Shown piece after piece: positions 15,307 to 20,564 of a DNA stretch of 24,602 bases (the first letter of the stretch is position 1; each line of letters begins with the position of its first letter). Both the position numbers and the translations under genes were made by a program. The notes beneath the pieces were generated by a model. The model worked only from the letters and a program-made list of their open reading frames with translations, was not told the origin of the DNA and searched no databases. This DNA comes from a virus, in IMG/VR virus record IMGVR_UViG_3300036814_000459, positions 1-24,602 of that record; one strand, 5' to 3'.

Positions 15307-15698
15307 TCGATATCGGCCGAGCGGGCGAGTTCATTGCCGCGACCAGAATAGAGTTAGGCGGATGGCGGGCAGTACCGGCCACGGCTGATGCGGTTGACCT
15401 AATCGCTATGTCAGATAGCGGCCGCGTACTGCGCGTGCAGGTAAAATCCACGCGCAGGCCCTATGCCAAAAACGGGTTTTATTACTTCGGGACCGGTCGC
15501 GGACGGCATCGACGCGGCCTAACAAAAAGCGATTGCGATGTCGTGGCGATGGTGGCGCTAGACCTGGGGCGCTGCGTCTTTCGCCGTGTCGAGGAGCTCA
15601 ATAGAGCCGTGACCACTAGGCTGTCTTCGGACGCTATGAGCGTTGAGGCCGAGGCCGCGTCTTTCGAAGAATCTTTTGGTGACGGTGAGAAAAAATGA
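15303..15698 (+). CDS. PD-(D/E)XK endonuclease, I-Ssp6803I-like (PDDEXK_5 type)
   Basis: 131 residues with a TTG start in a TTGA overlap with the previous stop. It shows the PD-(D/E)XK layout: an N-terminal helix with IGRAGEF (Glu9), a strand AVDLIAM (Asp32) and the strand VLRVQVKST (Gln46-Val-Lys48). The glutamine in place of the usual catalytic acid, together with the GRAGE opening and a later SDCDVVAMVALD, matches the group I intron endonuclease family founded by I-Ssp6803I; related proteins are also found free-standing. It lies inside the lysis cassette, an odd place for a nuclease. Likely a DNA endonuclease; target unknown. Confidence 0.75.
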   Translation: MIDIGRAGEFIAATRIELGGWRAVPATADAVDLIAMSDSGRVLRVQVKSTRRPYAKNGFYYFGTGRGRHRRGLTKSDCDVVAMVALDLGRCVFRRVEELNRAVTTRLSSDAMSVEAEAASFEESFGDGEKK

Positions 15699-16048
15699 CG
15701 CCAGCGGCAGTGATGAAAATGATTGAGACGCTTGGCGTCCCACTCGCCGTAGCCATCGCCGGCGGGGTGGCCCTGTGGAAATTGATCGCCTTCGTTTTAA
15801 AGGATTTGAAAAAAGATATTGCTGACAAACAAGATGAGATACACCAACTGCTGCGCGGGCAGAACACGATCCTAGTAAAGCTGATCGACCGGGTGCGAAC
15901 CCTGGAAATCAATCAGATGACGGCGTACACGTCATTGCTCACTGCGGCCAATGCAGACCTTCCAAATTTTAGGCGGACCAGGGCAGAGCGATTGGCCGAG
16001 CTTCGTGAACAAATGCTCGACGTGGCCCATAACGGAGAGGGCGAGTGA
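15695..16048 (+). CDS. membrane-anchored coiled-coil protein, holin-like accessory
   Basis: 117 residues in an ATGA overlap with the nuclease gene. One membrane segment about 12-33 (GVPLAVAIAGGVALWKLIAFVL) is followed by a charged coiled coil (KDLKKDIADKQDEIHQLLRG, then LVKLIDRVRTLEINQ). This is the plan of many small phage lysis-cassette proteins such as BhlA-type holins and some inner-membrane spanin-like proteins. It most likely sits in the inner membrane with a cytoplasmic or periplasmic coil. No outer-membrane lipoprotein partner is seen. Confidence 0.7.
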   Translation: MTPAAVMKMIETLGVPLAVAIAGGVALWKLIAFVLKDLKKDIADKQDEIHQLLRGQNTILVKLIDRVRTLEINQMTAYTSLLTAANADLPNFRRTRAERLAELREQMLDVAHNGEGE

Positions 16049-16049
16049 C

Positions 16050-16154
16050 ATGACGATAGCGAAAATAATAATTGTCGTGGCGCTGTTCGCCATCGCGGCT
16101 AGCCTCATAGTCATGCTGACGGCCGAAATGAGATGCGTCCCCCCCTGCGTTTAG
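16050..16154 (+). CDS. 34-residue membrane peptide
   Basis: A very short gene starting two bases after the previous stop (TGACATG) and ending right against the next start (TAGATG). Nearly all of it is one membrane segment (AKIIIVVALFAIAASLIVML), ending with two cysteines (MRCVPPCV). Tight packing on both sides supports a real gene. It could be a small lysis regulator. Confidence 0.6.
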   Translation: MTIAKIIIVVALFAIAASLIVMLTAEMRCVPPCV

Positions 16155-16454
16155 ATGGACGACAAGCTCACCGCGCAAGAGCGGGCGACGATGGCGTGGC
16201 GTTGGGCGGCACTTTCGGTCTATCTGCTGATCTGTTTTTACGATTTCGTTTTTGTACCGATTTGGTTTGGGTTAAATCGACCTGACATCTCCTCGCTTAT
16301 GTTGATAGTCAACAGCACCCCAGACCCGGAAATTCGTTCCGCCCTCATGCGGAAATTGGTCGATCAGCATCAGCCATTCACTTTGATGGGAGGTGGACTG
16401 ATCCATTTATCTTTCGGCGCGCTTTTAACGGGCAGTGCCTTGGCCAAGAAATAA
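16155..16454 (+). CDS. two-segment membrane protein in lysis cassette
   Basis: 99 residues starting directly after the previous stop. Two hydrophobic segments, about 17-39 (WAALSVYLLICFYDFVFVPI) and about 75-96 (TLMGGGLIHLSFGALLTGSA), flank a polar loop. Small proteins with this pattern occur in phage lysis regions and could be holin or antiholin partners of the 3-TM holin that follows. I do not recognise a defined family. Confidence 0.7.
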   Translation: MDDKLTAQERATMAWRWAALSVYLLICFYDFVFVPIWFGLNRPDISSLMLIVNSTPDPEIRSALMRKLVDQHQPFTLMGGGLIHLSFGALLTGSALAKK

Positions 16455-16469
16455 ACGAGGATTAGCCAC

Positions 16470-16877
16470 ATGATCTCAGCGTTGATTAGCTCCATCCTGC
16501 CCGTTGCATCGACGGTGATCGATCGCCTGGTCCCAGACAAAAACGCAGCCGGTAAAGCAAAGCGCGAGATGGAGAAGGCGCTGATCGATGCCGAGGCTGC
16601 TGGCATGCTGGGGCAGCTAGAGATCAACAAGGTCGAAGCGGCTCACCGTTCTATTTTTGTGTCCGGGTGGCGCCCGATGGTCGGCTGGTGCTGCGGCGCA
16701 GCCCTCGGATACCACTTTGTCCTGCAACCAATCATCGTCTTTGGACTGGCGCTCACGGAAACCGCTGTTCCTGCCCTGCCTGAATTTGACATGTCATCTC
16801 TGATGACGGTGCTGCTGGGGATGCTCGGACTTGGCGGGATGCGGTCATTCGAGAAATTCAAGGGCCTGACCAAATGA
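16470..16877 (+). CDS. 3-TM holin (GTA holin family)
   Basis: 135 residues with GAGG before the start. It matches the 'holin of 3TMs, for gene-transfer release' family: a leading membrane-active helix (ISALISSILPVASTVIDRL), an amphipathic helix, then the signature SGWRPMVGWCCGAALGYHF with a second segment (VLQPIIVFGLALTE), and a last segment MTVLLGMLGLGGMRSFEKFKG. Holins open the inner membrane at the end of infection. The family is best known from alphaproteobacterial gene-transfer agents and many proteobacterial phages. The stop overlaps the endolysin start (ATGA). Confidence 0.9.
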   Translation: MISALISSILPVASTVIDRLVPDKNAAGKAKREMEKALIDAEAAGMLGQLEINKVEAAHRSIFVSGWRPMVGWCCGAALGYHFVLQPIIVFGLALTETAVPALPEFDMSSLMTVLLGMLGLGGMRSFEKFKGLTK

Positions 16878-17314
16878 AGCTGTCGCCGCATTTCTCCCTG
16901 ACCGAAATGACGAAAAGCCAGACCGCGCTGCGCCTCGGCCTAGACAACAATCCAGACCCGGACAAGGTGGCGCTACTGCGGACCCTATGCGAACAAGTTC
17001 TGGAGCCTGTTCGAATGCACTTCGATCTGCCCGTCATCATCAATTCCGGCTACAGAGCGGAGGCGGTCAACAAGGCAATCGGTAGCACGCCGACCTCGCA
17101 ACACTGCAAGGCACAGGCGGCCGATATAGAAATTCCAGGCGTGGATAATCTTGAGCTATATCGATGGGCTAGTGGCTTGGACTACGATCAATTAATTTTA
17201 GAATACTACACTGGCGAGCCGCAGTCGGGCTGGGTGCACGTTTCATACGTCTCGCCCGACGAGAACCGGGGCGAAAGGCTGCGGATCGACAAGGGTGGGG
17301 TGCGTCGGGATTAG
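16874..17314 (+). CDS. endolysin, peptidase M15 family
   Basis: 146 residues. M15 enzymes are zinc peptidases that cut peptidoglycan stem peptides. The zinc ligands are visible: His77 and Asp84 in TSQHCKAQAADIEI, and His122 in SGWVHVSY, with Glu110 (QLILEYY) nearby as probable catalytic residue. The segment PVIINSGYRAEAVNKAIG is the usual M15 core strand. There is no separate wall-binding domain, as is normal for phages of Gram-negative hosts, and no signal peptide, so export depends on the holin. It is the last late gene and its final four bases overlap the end of a leftward gene. Confidence 0.92.
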   Translation: MKLSPHFSLTEMTKSQTALRLGLDNNPDPDKVALLRTLCEQVLEPVRMHFDLPVIINSGYRAEAVNKAIGSTPTSQHCKAQAADIEIPGVDNLELYRWASGLDYDQLILEYYTGEPQSGWVHVSYVSPDENRGERLRIDKGGVRRD

Positions 17315-17535
17315 ATCAGCGCGATGCTGCGCCGGCTATAAGGCTGATAGGCTATGTGGCCACGCTGCGACAACGTGTCAATGAAGTGTTTGACGTTGCC
17401 CAAAGATTTTATCCCGCCGGCCCTGGCGATCTCCTCATACGTCGGGCTGTACCCGTGCTCGTCAATCAGCGACCGGATCACGGCGAGAACCTCCATCTGG
17501 CGTTTTGTTATTCCTAATTTTGTTGCACCGCTCAT
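17311..17535 (-). CDS. stand-alone LexA-type DNA-binding domain protein
   Basis: 74 residues from ATG at 17535. TKRQMEVLAVIRSLIDEHGY then SPTYEEIARAGGIKSLGNVK and HFIDTLSQRGHIAYQP is the winged helix-turn-helix of LexA. LexA is about 200 residues, and here the self-cleaving peptidase half is absent, so the protein cannot respond to RecA by autocleavage. It might compete for SOS boxes or regulate phage promoters. It is the last gene of the leftward operon, and the start lies in a repeat shared with the next gene upstream. An upstream in-frame start would add 28 residues unlike LexA, so it was not used. Confidence 0.85.
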   Translation of the reverse strand: MSGATKLGITKRQMEVLAVIRSLIDEHGYSPTYEEIARAGGIKSLGNVKHFIDTLSQRGHIAYQPYSRRSIALI

Positions 17536-17538
17536 AGC
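17515..17538 (-). repeat. start-associated repeat B, copy 2
   Basis: On the minus strand GGTGACGCTATGAGCGGTGC, spanning the upstream gene's TGA, the start codon and the first codons (MSGA). The same string occurs at the start of the upstream gene (17773). The exact repeat lies within roughly 17521-17542 on the plus strand. Both proteins therefore begin MSGA although otherwise unrelated. Confidence 0.75.
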
Positions 17539-17539
17539 G

Positions 17540-17773
17540 TCACCATGGCGCCGGGGGCAGGGTTCTGGTCGAATAGACAATGGGGCCTTGCTGGCCTGAC
17601 GATTTCCAGAAGCGCACATGGGCAGACCGCAGAATACTGTTCACCATTTTGTTCATGGATATGCCCTCCTCCTTAGCCATCTCCCTTAGCGCCGCGCGAA
17701 GCTCGGCCGGGAGTCTTAGCGCGAATTGCACCGCTTCATCTTCGACGTAAACGGGATACCGTGCACCGCTCAT
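17540..17773 (-). CDS. ribbon-helix-helix (Arc/MetJ-type) regulator candidate
   Basis: 77 residues, beginning MSGARYPVYVEDEAV. Residues about 16-50 (FALRLPAELRAALREMAKEE then ISMNKMVNSILRSA) match the Arc-like ribbon-helix-helix pattern: a strand with alternating polar residues, then two helices with the G-x-S-x-N-K turn. Such proteins bind DNA as dimers and often repress their own operon. A basic and Pro-rich tail of about 25 residues follows. It overlaps the previous gene (ATGA) and its stop lies four bases before the start of the LexA-like gene. Confidence 0.8.
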   Translation of the reverse strand: MSGARYPVYVEDEAVQFALRLPAELRAALREMAKEEGISMNKMVNSILRSAHVRFWKSSGQQGPIVYSTRTLPPAPW

Positions 17774-17780
17774 AGCGTCA
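17756..17780 (-). repeat. start-associated repeat B, copy 1
   Basis: Same minus-strand string GGTGACGCTATGAGCGGTGC as at 17535, here covering the stop of the small membrane-protein gene and the start of the ribbon-helix-helix gene. It lies within about 17759-17780 on the plus strand. The identity covers both the non-coding leader and the first four codons. Confidence 0.75.
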
Positions 17781-17952
17781 CCAGCCCCCCAATCAGCATC
17801 CCGGCGACTACGCCGAGGATGAACACCAGGGCGAGCCCATAGATTGCCGATACGCTCTCTGTCGGCGCCTCAAAGCGGTGAATGTCGCTGGTTTCTGCAA
17901 GGTGCGCCATCGTCAGGCGTGCGTGCAGTGGTCGATCTATGCGGCGGGTCAT
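17770..17952 (-). CDS. small single-pass membrane protein
   Basis: 60 residues. The N-terminal 35 are polar (TRRIDRPLHARLTMAHLAET), and residues about 36-58 form a Gly-rich membrane segment (AIYGLALVFILGVVAGMLIG). Both ends overlap neighbours in ATGA junctions. A C-terminal membrane anchor with a cytoplasmic N-terminus is likely. The function is unknown; superinfection or envelope roles are possible for such early phage proteins. Confidence 0.68.
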   Translation of the reverse strand: MTRRIDRPLHARLTMAHLAETSDIHRFEAPTESVSAIYGLALVFILGVVAGMLIGGLVTL

Positions 17953-18392
17953 GTCGCGTCCCCCGCCTCGATGTCGGAGAGCCAGCTATCCCGGTGGGCA
18001 ACGACATCTGCTGGGTGTACGCCGACTTTGGCCGGACCACGCCAAGCTCCCCTGTGCCAGAAAGGCACACTGCACCCAGGCTCGGCGCAAATGGTGGTGT
18101 CGCTGTTGTGGCTATTGGCCGGGGCGGCAGCGCGGAATCTTATGCGGCATCGGCGGCAGGTCACCTCGGTTACCACACAGCGTTCCGCGCCCTCTGCCAA
18201 TTCTTTAGCCTTCGTCACGGCAAACGTCCGCGCCTTCGCGTATGCATTGCCGCCGATTGCCGGGGAAAACACCTCCTCTCGGCTGTATCCCCGGAGGTTT
18301 CCCACCACAATCGGGTAGGCCACGACATAGCTGCCAGATTGCTTTTTGATGGTGATGCGCTGCCGCATTTCACGATATTCTCTGCTGGTCAT
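17949..18392 (-). CDS. putative zinc-ribbon protein, unknown
   Basis: 147 residues. The N-terminal half is basic and strand-rich (ITIKKQSGSYVVAYPIVVGN). The middle has cysteines spaced as a possible zinc ribbon: Cys79-X2-Cys82 (TCRRCRIRF) and Cys102-X4-Cys107 (ICAEPGCSVPFWH). The C-terminus is acidic. The start is fixed by the start-associated repeat A (GGAGGACTGACCG before ATGA). I do not recognise a family. Metal and nucleic acid binding are guesses from the cysteine pattern. Confidence 0.68.
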   Translation of the reverse strand: MTSREYREMRQRITIKKQSGSYVVAYPIVVGNLRGYSREEVFSPAIGGNAYAKARTFAVTKAKELAEGAERCVVTEVTCRRCRIRFRAAAPANSHNSDTTICAEPGCSVPFWHRGAWRGPAKVGVHPADVVAHRDSWLSDIEAGDAT

Positions 18393-18407
18393 CGGTCAGT
18401 CCTCCGT
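18389..18407 (-). repeat. start-associated repeat A, copy at gene start 18392
   Basis: Minus strand CGGAGGACTGACCGATGA. It holds the ribosome-binding site (GGAGG) and the start. Here the upstream gene reads through CTGA in another frame and stops at the TGA of ATGA. Confidence 0.85.
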
Positions 18408-18571
18408 ATTCTAGATTTTTCCAACTTGGCAACGATTTCATCGTATGCCTTCTTAGAGGCCGCATCGTAATCCAGCCCCTCCGCTACATATTTCGAGATT
18501 AGTGCGATATGCTTTTTAACGCTGCGCTCTATGGCGACGGCGCCTCCAGCCCTTGGTCTTGATGCTCTCAT
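18389..18571 (-). CDS. small basic helical protein, unknown
   Basis: 60 residues: an Arg/Ala-rich start (RASRPRAGGAVAIERSVKKH), then a helix with LISKYVAEGLDYDAASKKAY and DEIVAKLEKSR, ending RIRRTDR. The last five codons lie inside the start-associated repeat of the next gene, so that repeat both ends this protein and starts the next. The start is supported by GGGAGGGCTGAGCG before ATGA. No family is recognised. Confidence 0.65.
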   Translation of the reverse strand: MRASRPRAGGAVAIERSVKKHIALISKYVAEGLDYDAASKKAYDEIVAKLEKSRIRRTDR

Positions 18572-18586
18572 CGCTCAGCCCTCCCT
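18568..18586 (-). repeat. start-associated repeat A, copy at gene start 18571
   Basis: Minus strand GGGAGGGCTGAGCGATGA. The upstream gene (18575-19060) stops at the internal CTGA. Confidence 0.85.
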
Positions 18587-19060
18587 GTGCCACGTTATAC
18601 TATTGCCGCTGGCCTTTTTCCGCCCGCCGCCGTCCAGGGCGATCCAATTCCCCCCCAAAACGCCGGTAAACTCGCGCTCGCCAACCCGTCGCGGGTGGCG
18701 GCGAGAACCTCCCCATATCGTGTATGTGCCGGAAACACGCTGCCCCGCCTCTGGCTGTGCCTTGGCGCTGGCTGCGGCCTTAGCGGCGCTCCTATCGTCC
18801 TCATCCATGTCGGCCCACGCCTCGACCAGATCGGCAGGATCAAAAAAATCCACCCTATTGAAATACGTCCCGCCGCTGTGATGCCACTCGCTTGTGTGCC
18901 AAACACCGGCCTTGGCCAGATGCTTGGCCAACTTCACGGTGCCGGTCCACCCTGCCGCCTTCAGGTCTGCGCCGGCGATCTGGCTGATCGGCGCGCAGCC
19001 GCGATTGTAGGCGGCGAGTGCGTTGTTGCTCATGCCCGCCGCGTAGTTATAGCCGGTCAT
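18575..19060 (-). CDS. uncharacterised accessory protein
   Basis: 161 residues. The N-terminal part (NNALAAYNRGCAPISQIAG, then ADLKAAGWTGTVKLAKHLAK) looks helical, followed by a His/Trp-rich turn (VWHTSEWHHSGGTYFNRVDFF). The middle is an acidic and Ala-rich linker, and the C-terminus (SGTYTIWGGSRRHPRRVGER then FTGVLGGNWIALDGGGRKK) appears beta-rich. I do not recognise the protein. Start-associated repeat A before the ATG supports the start, and the last codons of the gene lie in the next copy. Confidence 0.7.
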   Translation of the reverse strand: MTGYNYAAGMSNNALAAYNRGCAPISQIAGADLKAAGWTGTVKLAKHLAKAGVWHTSEWHHSGGTYFNRVDFFDPADLVEAWADMDEDDRSAAKAAASAKAQPEAGQRVSGTYTIWGGSRRHPRRVGEREFTGVLGGNWIALDGGGRKKASGNSITWHREG

Positions 19061-19075
19061 CGTTCAGTCCTCCCC
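19057..19075 (-). repeat. start-associated repeat A, copy at gene start 19060
   Basis: Minus strand GGGAGGACTGAACGATGA. The upstream gene (19064-19372) stops at the internal CTGA, leaving a three-base gap to the ATG. Confidence 0.85.
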
Positions 19076-19372
19076 CACATCTCGCAGCATCAGAACGGCC
19101 TCTCGGACGGGCTTATCCGAGAAGCGTTTGCCAAACATGCCCAGTTTCTTCCAATGCTTGCGGCGTTTTTCCAAGCGAGTGGCCATCTTGCGTGGCCTCA
19201 CGCTGACCGCCACGCTGTGGTCATCAAAATCGCGGGCCGCTATTTTTAGTCCGCGCAGCGTGCCGCAGTCTAGCACCCTAGACCACTTGGGTCCGCGCTT
19301 TAGCAGTACAACCAGGCGATGTCCGCCATCTACAAACCAGTGTTGTGATATCAGTTGACTGGTGGTAGTCAT
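19064..19372 (-). CDS. uncharacterised accessory protein, basic
   Basis: 102 residues. The N-terminal half is beta-rich (HWFVDGGHRLVVLLKRG, WSRVLDCGTLRGLKIAA), and the C-terminal half carries a strongly basic helix (KMATRLEKRRKHWKKLGMFG) followed by SDKPVREAVLMLRDVGED. The basic helix might contact nucleic acid; no domain is recognised. The start is supported by start-associated repeat A. Confidence 0.68.
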   Translation of the reverse strand: MTTTSQLISQHWFVDGGHRLVVLLKRGPKWSRVLDCGTLRGLKIAARDFDDHSVAVSVRPRKMATRLEKRRKHWKKLGMFGKRFSDKPVREAVLMLRDVGED

Positions 19373-19386
19373 CGGTCAGCCCTCCC
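19369..19386 (-). repeat. start-associated repeat A, copy at gene start 19372
   Basis: Minus strand GGGAGGGCTGACCGATGA. The upstream gene (19376-19636) stops at the internal CTGA, three bases before the ATG. Confidence 0.85.
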
Positions 19387-19636
19387 GACCTGTATATGCG
19401 CATGGGTCTGCGGCATGTTTTTTCGCCTTCAGGCGCAACTCGCGCACCTCTTCAGGAGAATACATTTGAGCCGCGATCGACCAGAAGTCAGCCGAGCCGG
19501 GATGCTCGCCACAGTCGGCCACTTCGCCATAGGGGCCTGTGAGGCCGCACGGTACCAAGTGCTCGCGGTACTCGTCTCGGCCCCAATTTGAGTGGCCGTG
19601 GGGCACATAATAGCTCACCTTGTTTGCGCATCTCAT
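19376..19636 (-). CDS. uncharacterised accessory protein
   Basis: 86 residues, with an Asn/His/Tyr-rich beginning (VSYYVPHGHSNWGRDEYREH), a small Cys/Gly central part, and a helical end (YSPEEVRELRLKAKKHAADP). No family is recognised. It begins in an ATGA overlap with the first gene of the cassette, preceded by a slightly degenerate start-associated repeat A. Confidence 0.65.
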   Translation of the reverse strand: MRCANKVSYYVPHGHSNWGRDEYREHLVPCGLTGPYGEVADCGEHPGSADFWSIAAQMYSPEEVRELRLKAKKHAADPCAYTGREG

Positions 19637-19649
19637 CGTTCAGCCCCCA
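19633..19649 (-). repeat. start-associated repeat A, degenerate copy at gene start 19636
   Basis: Minus strand TGGGGGCTGAACGATGA. It lacks the A of GGGAGG but keeps CTGAACGATGA. The upstream gene passes CTGA in another frame and stops at the TGA of ATGA. Confidence 0.7.
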
Positions 19650-19815
19650 TCGGATGCCAGTGGCCTATGATCTCGTCATCGTCATCAACTTCCGGGCCGT
19701 GCGGCGCATCGTAATATGCGACGTTGCGCAATTCCCTGATTATATTCCCCTCATAGTCCTCCAGAAAATACGACCATGTTTTCTGCGTTGCCGTTTCGTC
19801 TTGTGCGGTTTTCAT
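19633..19815 (-). CDS. first gene of leftward cassette, acidic small protein
   Basis: 60 residues from ATG at 19815, chosen over a GTG seven codons upstream because AGGGAGA stands eight bases before it. The protein has WSYFLEDYEGNIIRELRNVA, a short beta-hairpin-like stretch, then a very acidic patch (PEVDDDDEIIGHW). No family is recognised. Acidic small early proteins sometimes mimic DNA or bind host proteins; that is only a possibility here. Confidence 0.65.
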   Translation of the reverse strand: MKTAQDETATQKTWSYFLEDYEGNIIRELRNVAYYDAPHGPEVDDDDEIIGHWHPMGAER

Positions 19816-19832
19816 CTTCTTCTCCCTTTGTT

Positions 19833-19848
19833 GCACGATGCTTCGTGC
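19833..19848. promoter_or_regulatory. perfect dyad, operator candidate
   Basis: GCACGA-TGCT-TCGTGC, six paired bases per arm. It covers where a -35 would fall for a rightward promoter with the -10 TCTAAT at 19865-19870. It could also form an RNA hairpin in the leftward leader. Confidence 0.5.
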
Positions 19849-19863
19849 GTTGTTCCTATTTGC

Positions 19864-19892
19864 ATCTAATCACACACGGGGTACCATGGCAA
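19864..19892 (-). promoter_or_regulatory. sigma70-type promoter candidate for leftward cassette
   Basis: On the minus strand TTGCCA (19887-19892), 17 bases, then TTAGAT (19864-19869) preceded by TGA, an extended -10 element. The -35 is five of six to consensus, the -10 only three of six. The ACACC/GGTGT dyad begins at its upstream edge. Confidence 0.45.
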
Positions 19893-19906
19893 CACCTAAA
19901 CGGTGT
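19892..19906. promoter_or_regulatory. dyad ACACC-TAAAC-GGTGT, operator candidate
   Basis: Fifteen bases with five-base arms, flanked by CCATG on the left and CATGG on the right (unequal spacing). It touches the -35 of the leftward promoter candidate and precedes the ribbon-helix-helix gene. Confidence 0.5.
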
Positions 19907-19920
19907 CATGGGAAAATACA

Positions 19921-20106
19921 ATGATCCATAAGCACATCCATCTGTCGCGCGAAATTTGCGACAGGCTGGTTGCCCAGGCGCGCCTCGAGCGCTATTCACA
20001 AAGCGCCCTGATTGAAGTCATTTTGCGCGACGCGCTGCCGCGCCGTGCGGCGCATTGGGATGCTGGGGCTGAAGATCACATCAAGGGGTCAGAGAAGGTT
20101 GTCTGA
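19921..20106 (+). CDS. ribbon-helix-helix (CopG-like) regulator
   Basis: 61 residues from ATG 19921, preceded by GGGAAAA. The sequence HKHIHLSREICDRLVAQARL then ERYSQSALIEVILRDALPRR is a ribbon-helix-helix fold: a strand with alternating His/Lys, helix one, the R-Y-S-Q-S-A turn and helix two. As first gene of the rightward operon beside two dyads, it is a natural candidate to bind there. A start six codons upstream is possible but lacks a ribosome-binding site and would lie in the control region. Confidence 0.8.
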   Translation: MIHKHIHLSREICDRLVAQARLERYSQSALIEVILRDALPRRAAHWDAGAEDHIKGSEKVV

Positions 20107-20254
20107 AATATACGCATCAGGCGCCATGACGGCCCGCGCCGAATACGAAGCTGGCGGCATCGACATGCACCAAGCCGAACAGCGCCTGATGGACCTTGGC
20201 TGGTGCGACACCGCGATCTGGACATTTATGGAGTGGGAAACGGCTGATGGGTAA
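20099..20254 (+). CDS. small acidic protein, unknown
   Basis: 51 residues if started at the TTG at 20099, which overlaps the previous stop as in other genes here; 42 residues from ATG 20126. Visible sequence includes MTARAEYEAGGIDMHQAEQR then LMDLGWCDTAIWTFMEWETA. It is short and helical, ending with an aromatic motif. The last eight bases overlap the following nuclease gene. The family is unknown and the start is uncertain. Confidence 0.55.
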   Translation: MSEIYASGAMTARAEYEAGGIDMHQAEQRLMDLGWCDTAIWTFMEWETADG

Positions 20255-20564
20255 GCCAAGCCGAGACAAAGGCGCGCGGTTCGAACTTGAAATCAAGCAC
20301 ACAGCCGACGCCCACGGCCTCACCGCGTTGCGGGTGCCATTAAGCGGCGCCACTAATTTCGCCAAGGGCGACGTGGTGGTCAGCAACGCCACCGACCAGT
20401 GGACAATAGAGGCGAAAAAGCGCGCAAACGGCTTTAAGACGATTTACGGGTGGCTCGAAAAGGGCGACTGCGATTTGCTGGTGTTGGGTGCTGACCGTAA
20501 GCCGGCGCTAGCCGTACTGCCGTTGGCTGACTTTTTCGATTTATTGGCTGGCAGGCACACATGA
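20247..20564 (+). CDS. Holliday-junction resolvase-like PD-(D/E)XK nuclease
   Basis: 105 residues with the archaeal Hjc-type plan: KGARFELEIK (Glu13), LTALRVPLSGATNFAKGDVV (Ser33, Asp42), WTIEAKKR (Glu55, Lys57), then a helix with IYGWLEKGDCDLLVLGADRK. Such enzymes cut four-way junctions and are used by phages to clear branched DNA before packaging. It overlaps both neighbours. All expected catalytic positions are present. Confidence 0.82.
   Translation: MGKPSRDKGARFELEIKHTADAHGLTALRVPLSGATNFAKGDVVVSNATDQWTIEAKKRANGFKTIYGWLEKGDCDLLVLGADRKPALAVLPLADFFDLLAGRHT

Larger units (their letters stand above)
19816..19920. promoter_or_regulatory. divergent control region between leftward cassette and rightward early genes
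   Basis: A 105-nt non-coding gap between two divergent operons. It contains a perfect dyad GCACGA-TGCT-TCGTGC (19833-19848) and a second ACACC-N5-GGTGT (19892-19906). Between them ATCTAAT can be read as a -10 element on either strand. The gap most likely holds both promoters and their operators. Confidence 0.65.

Noticed and set aside
17844-19249. Two plus-strand open frames of about 210 codons each (17844-18470 and 18587-19249)
   Set aside because: They run opposite to the leftward genes, whose starts are fixed by the start-associated repeats and tight overlaps; the protein sequences look like shadows.
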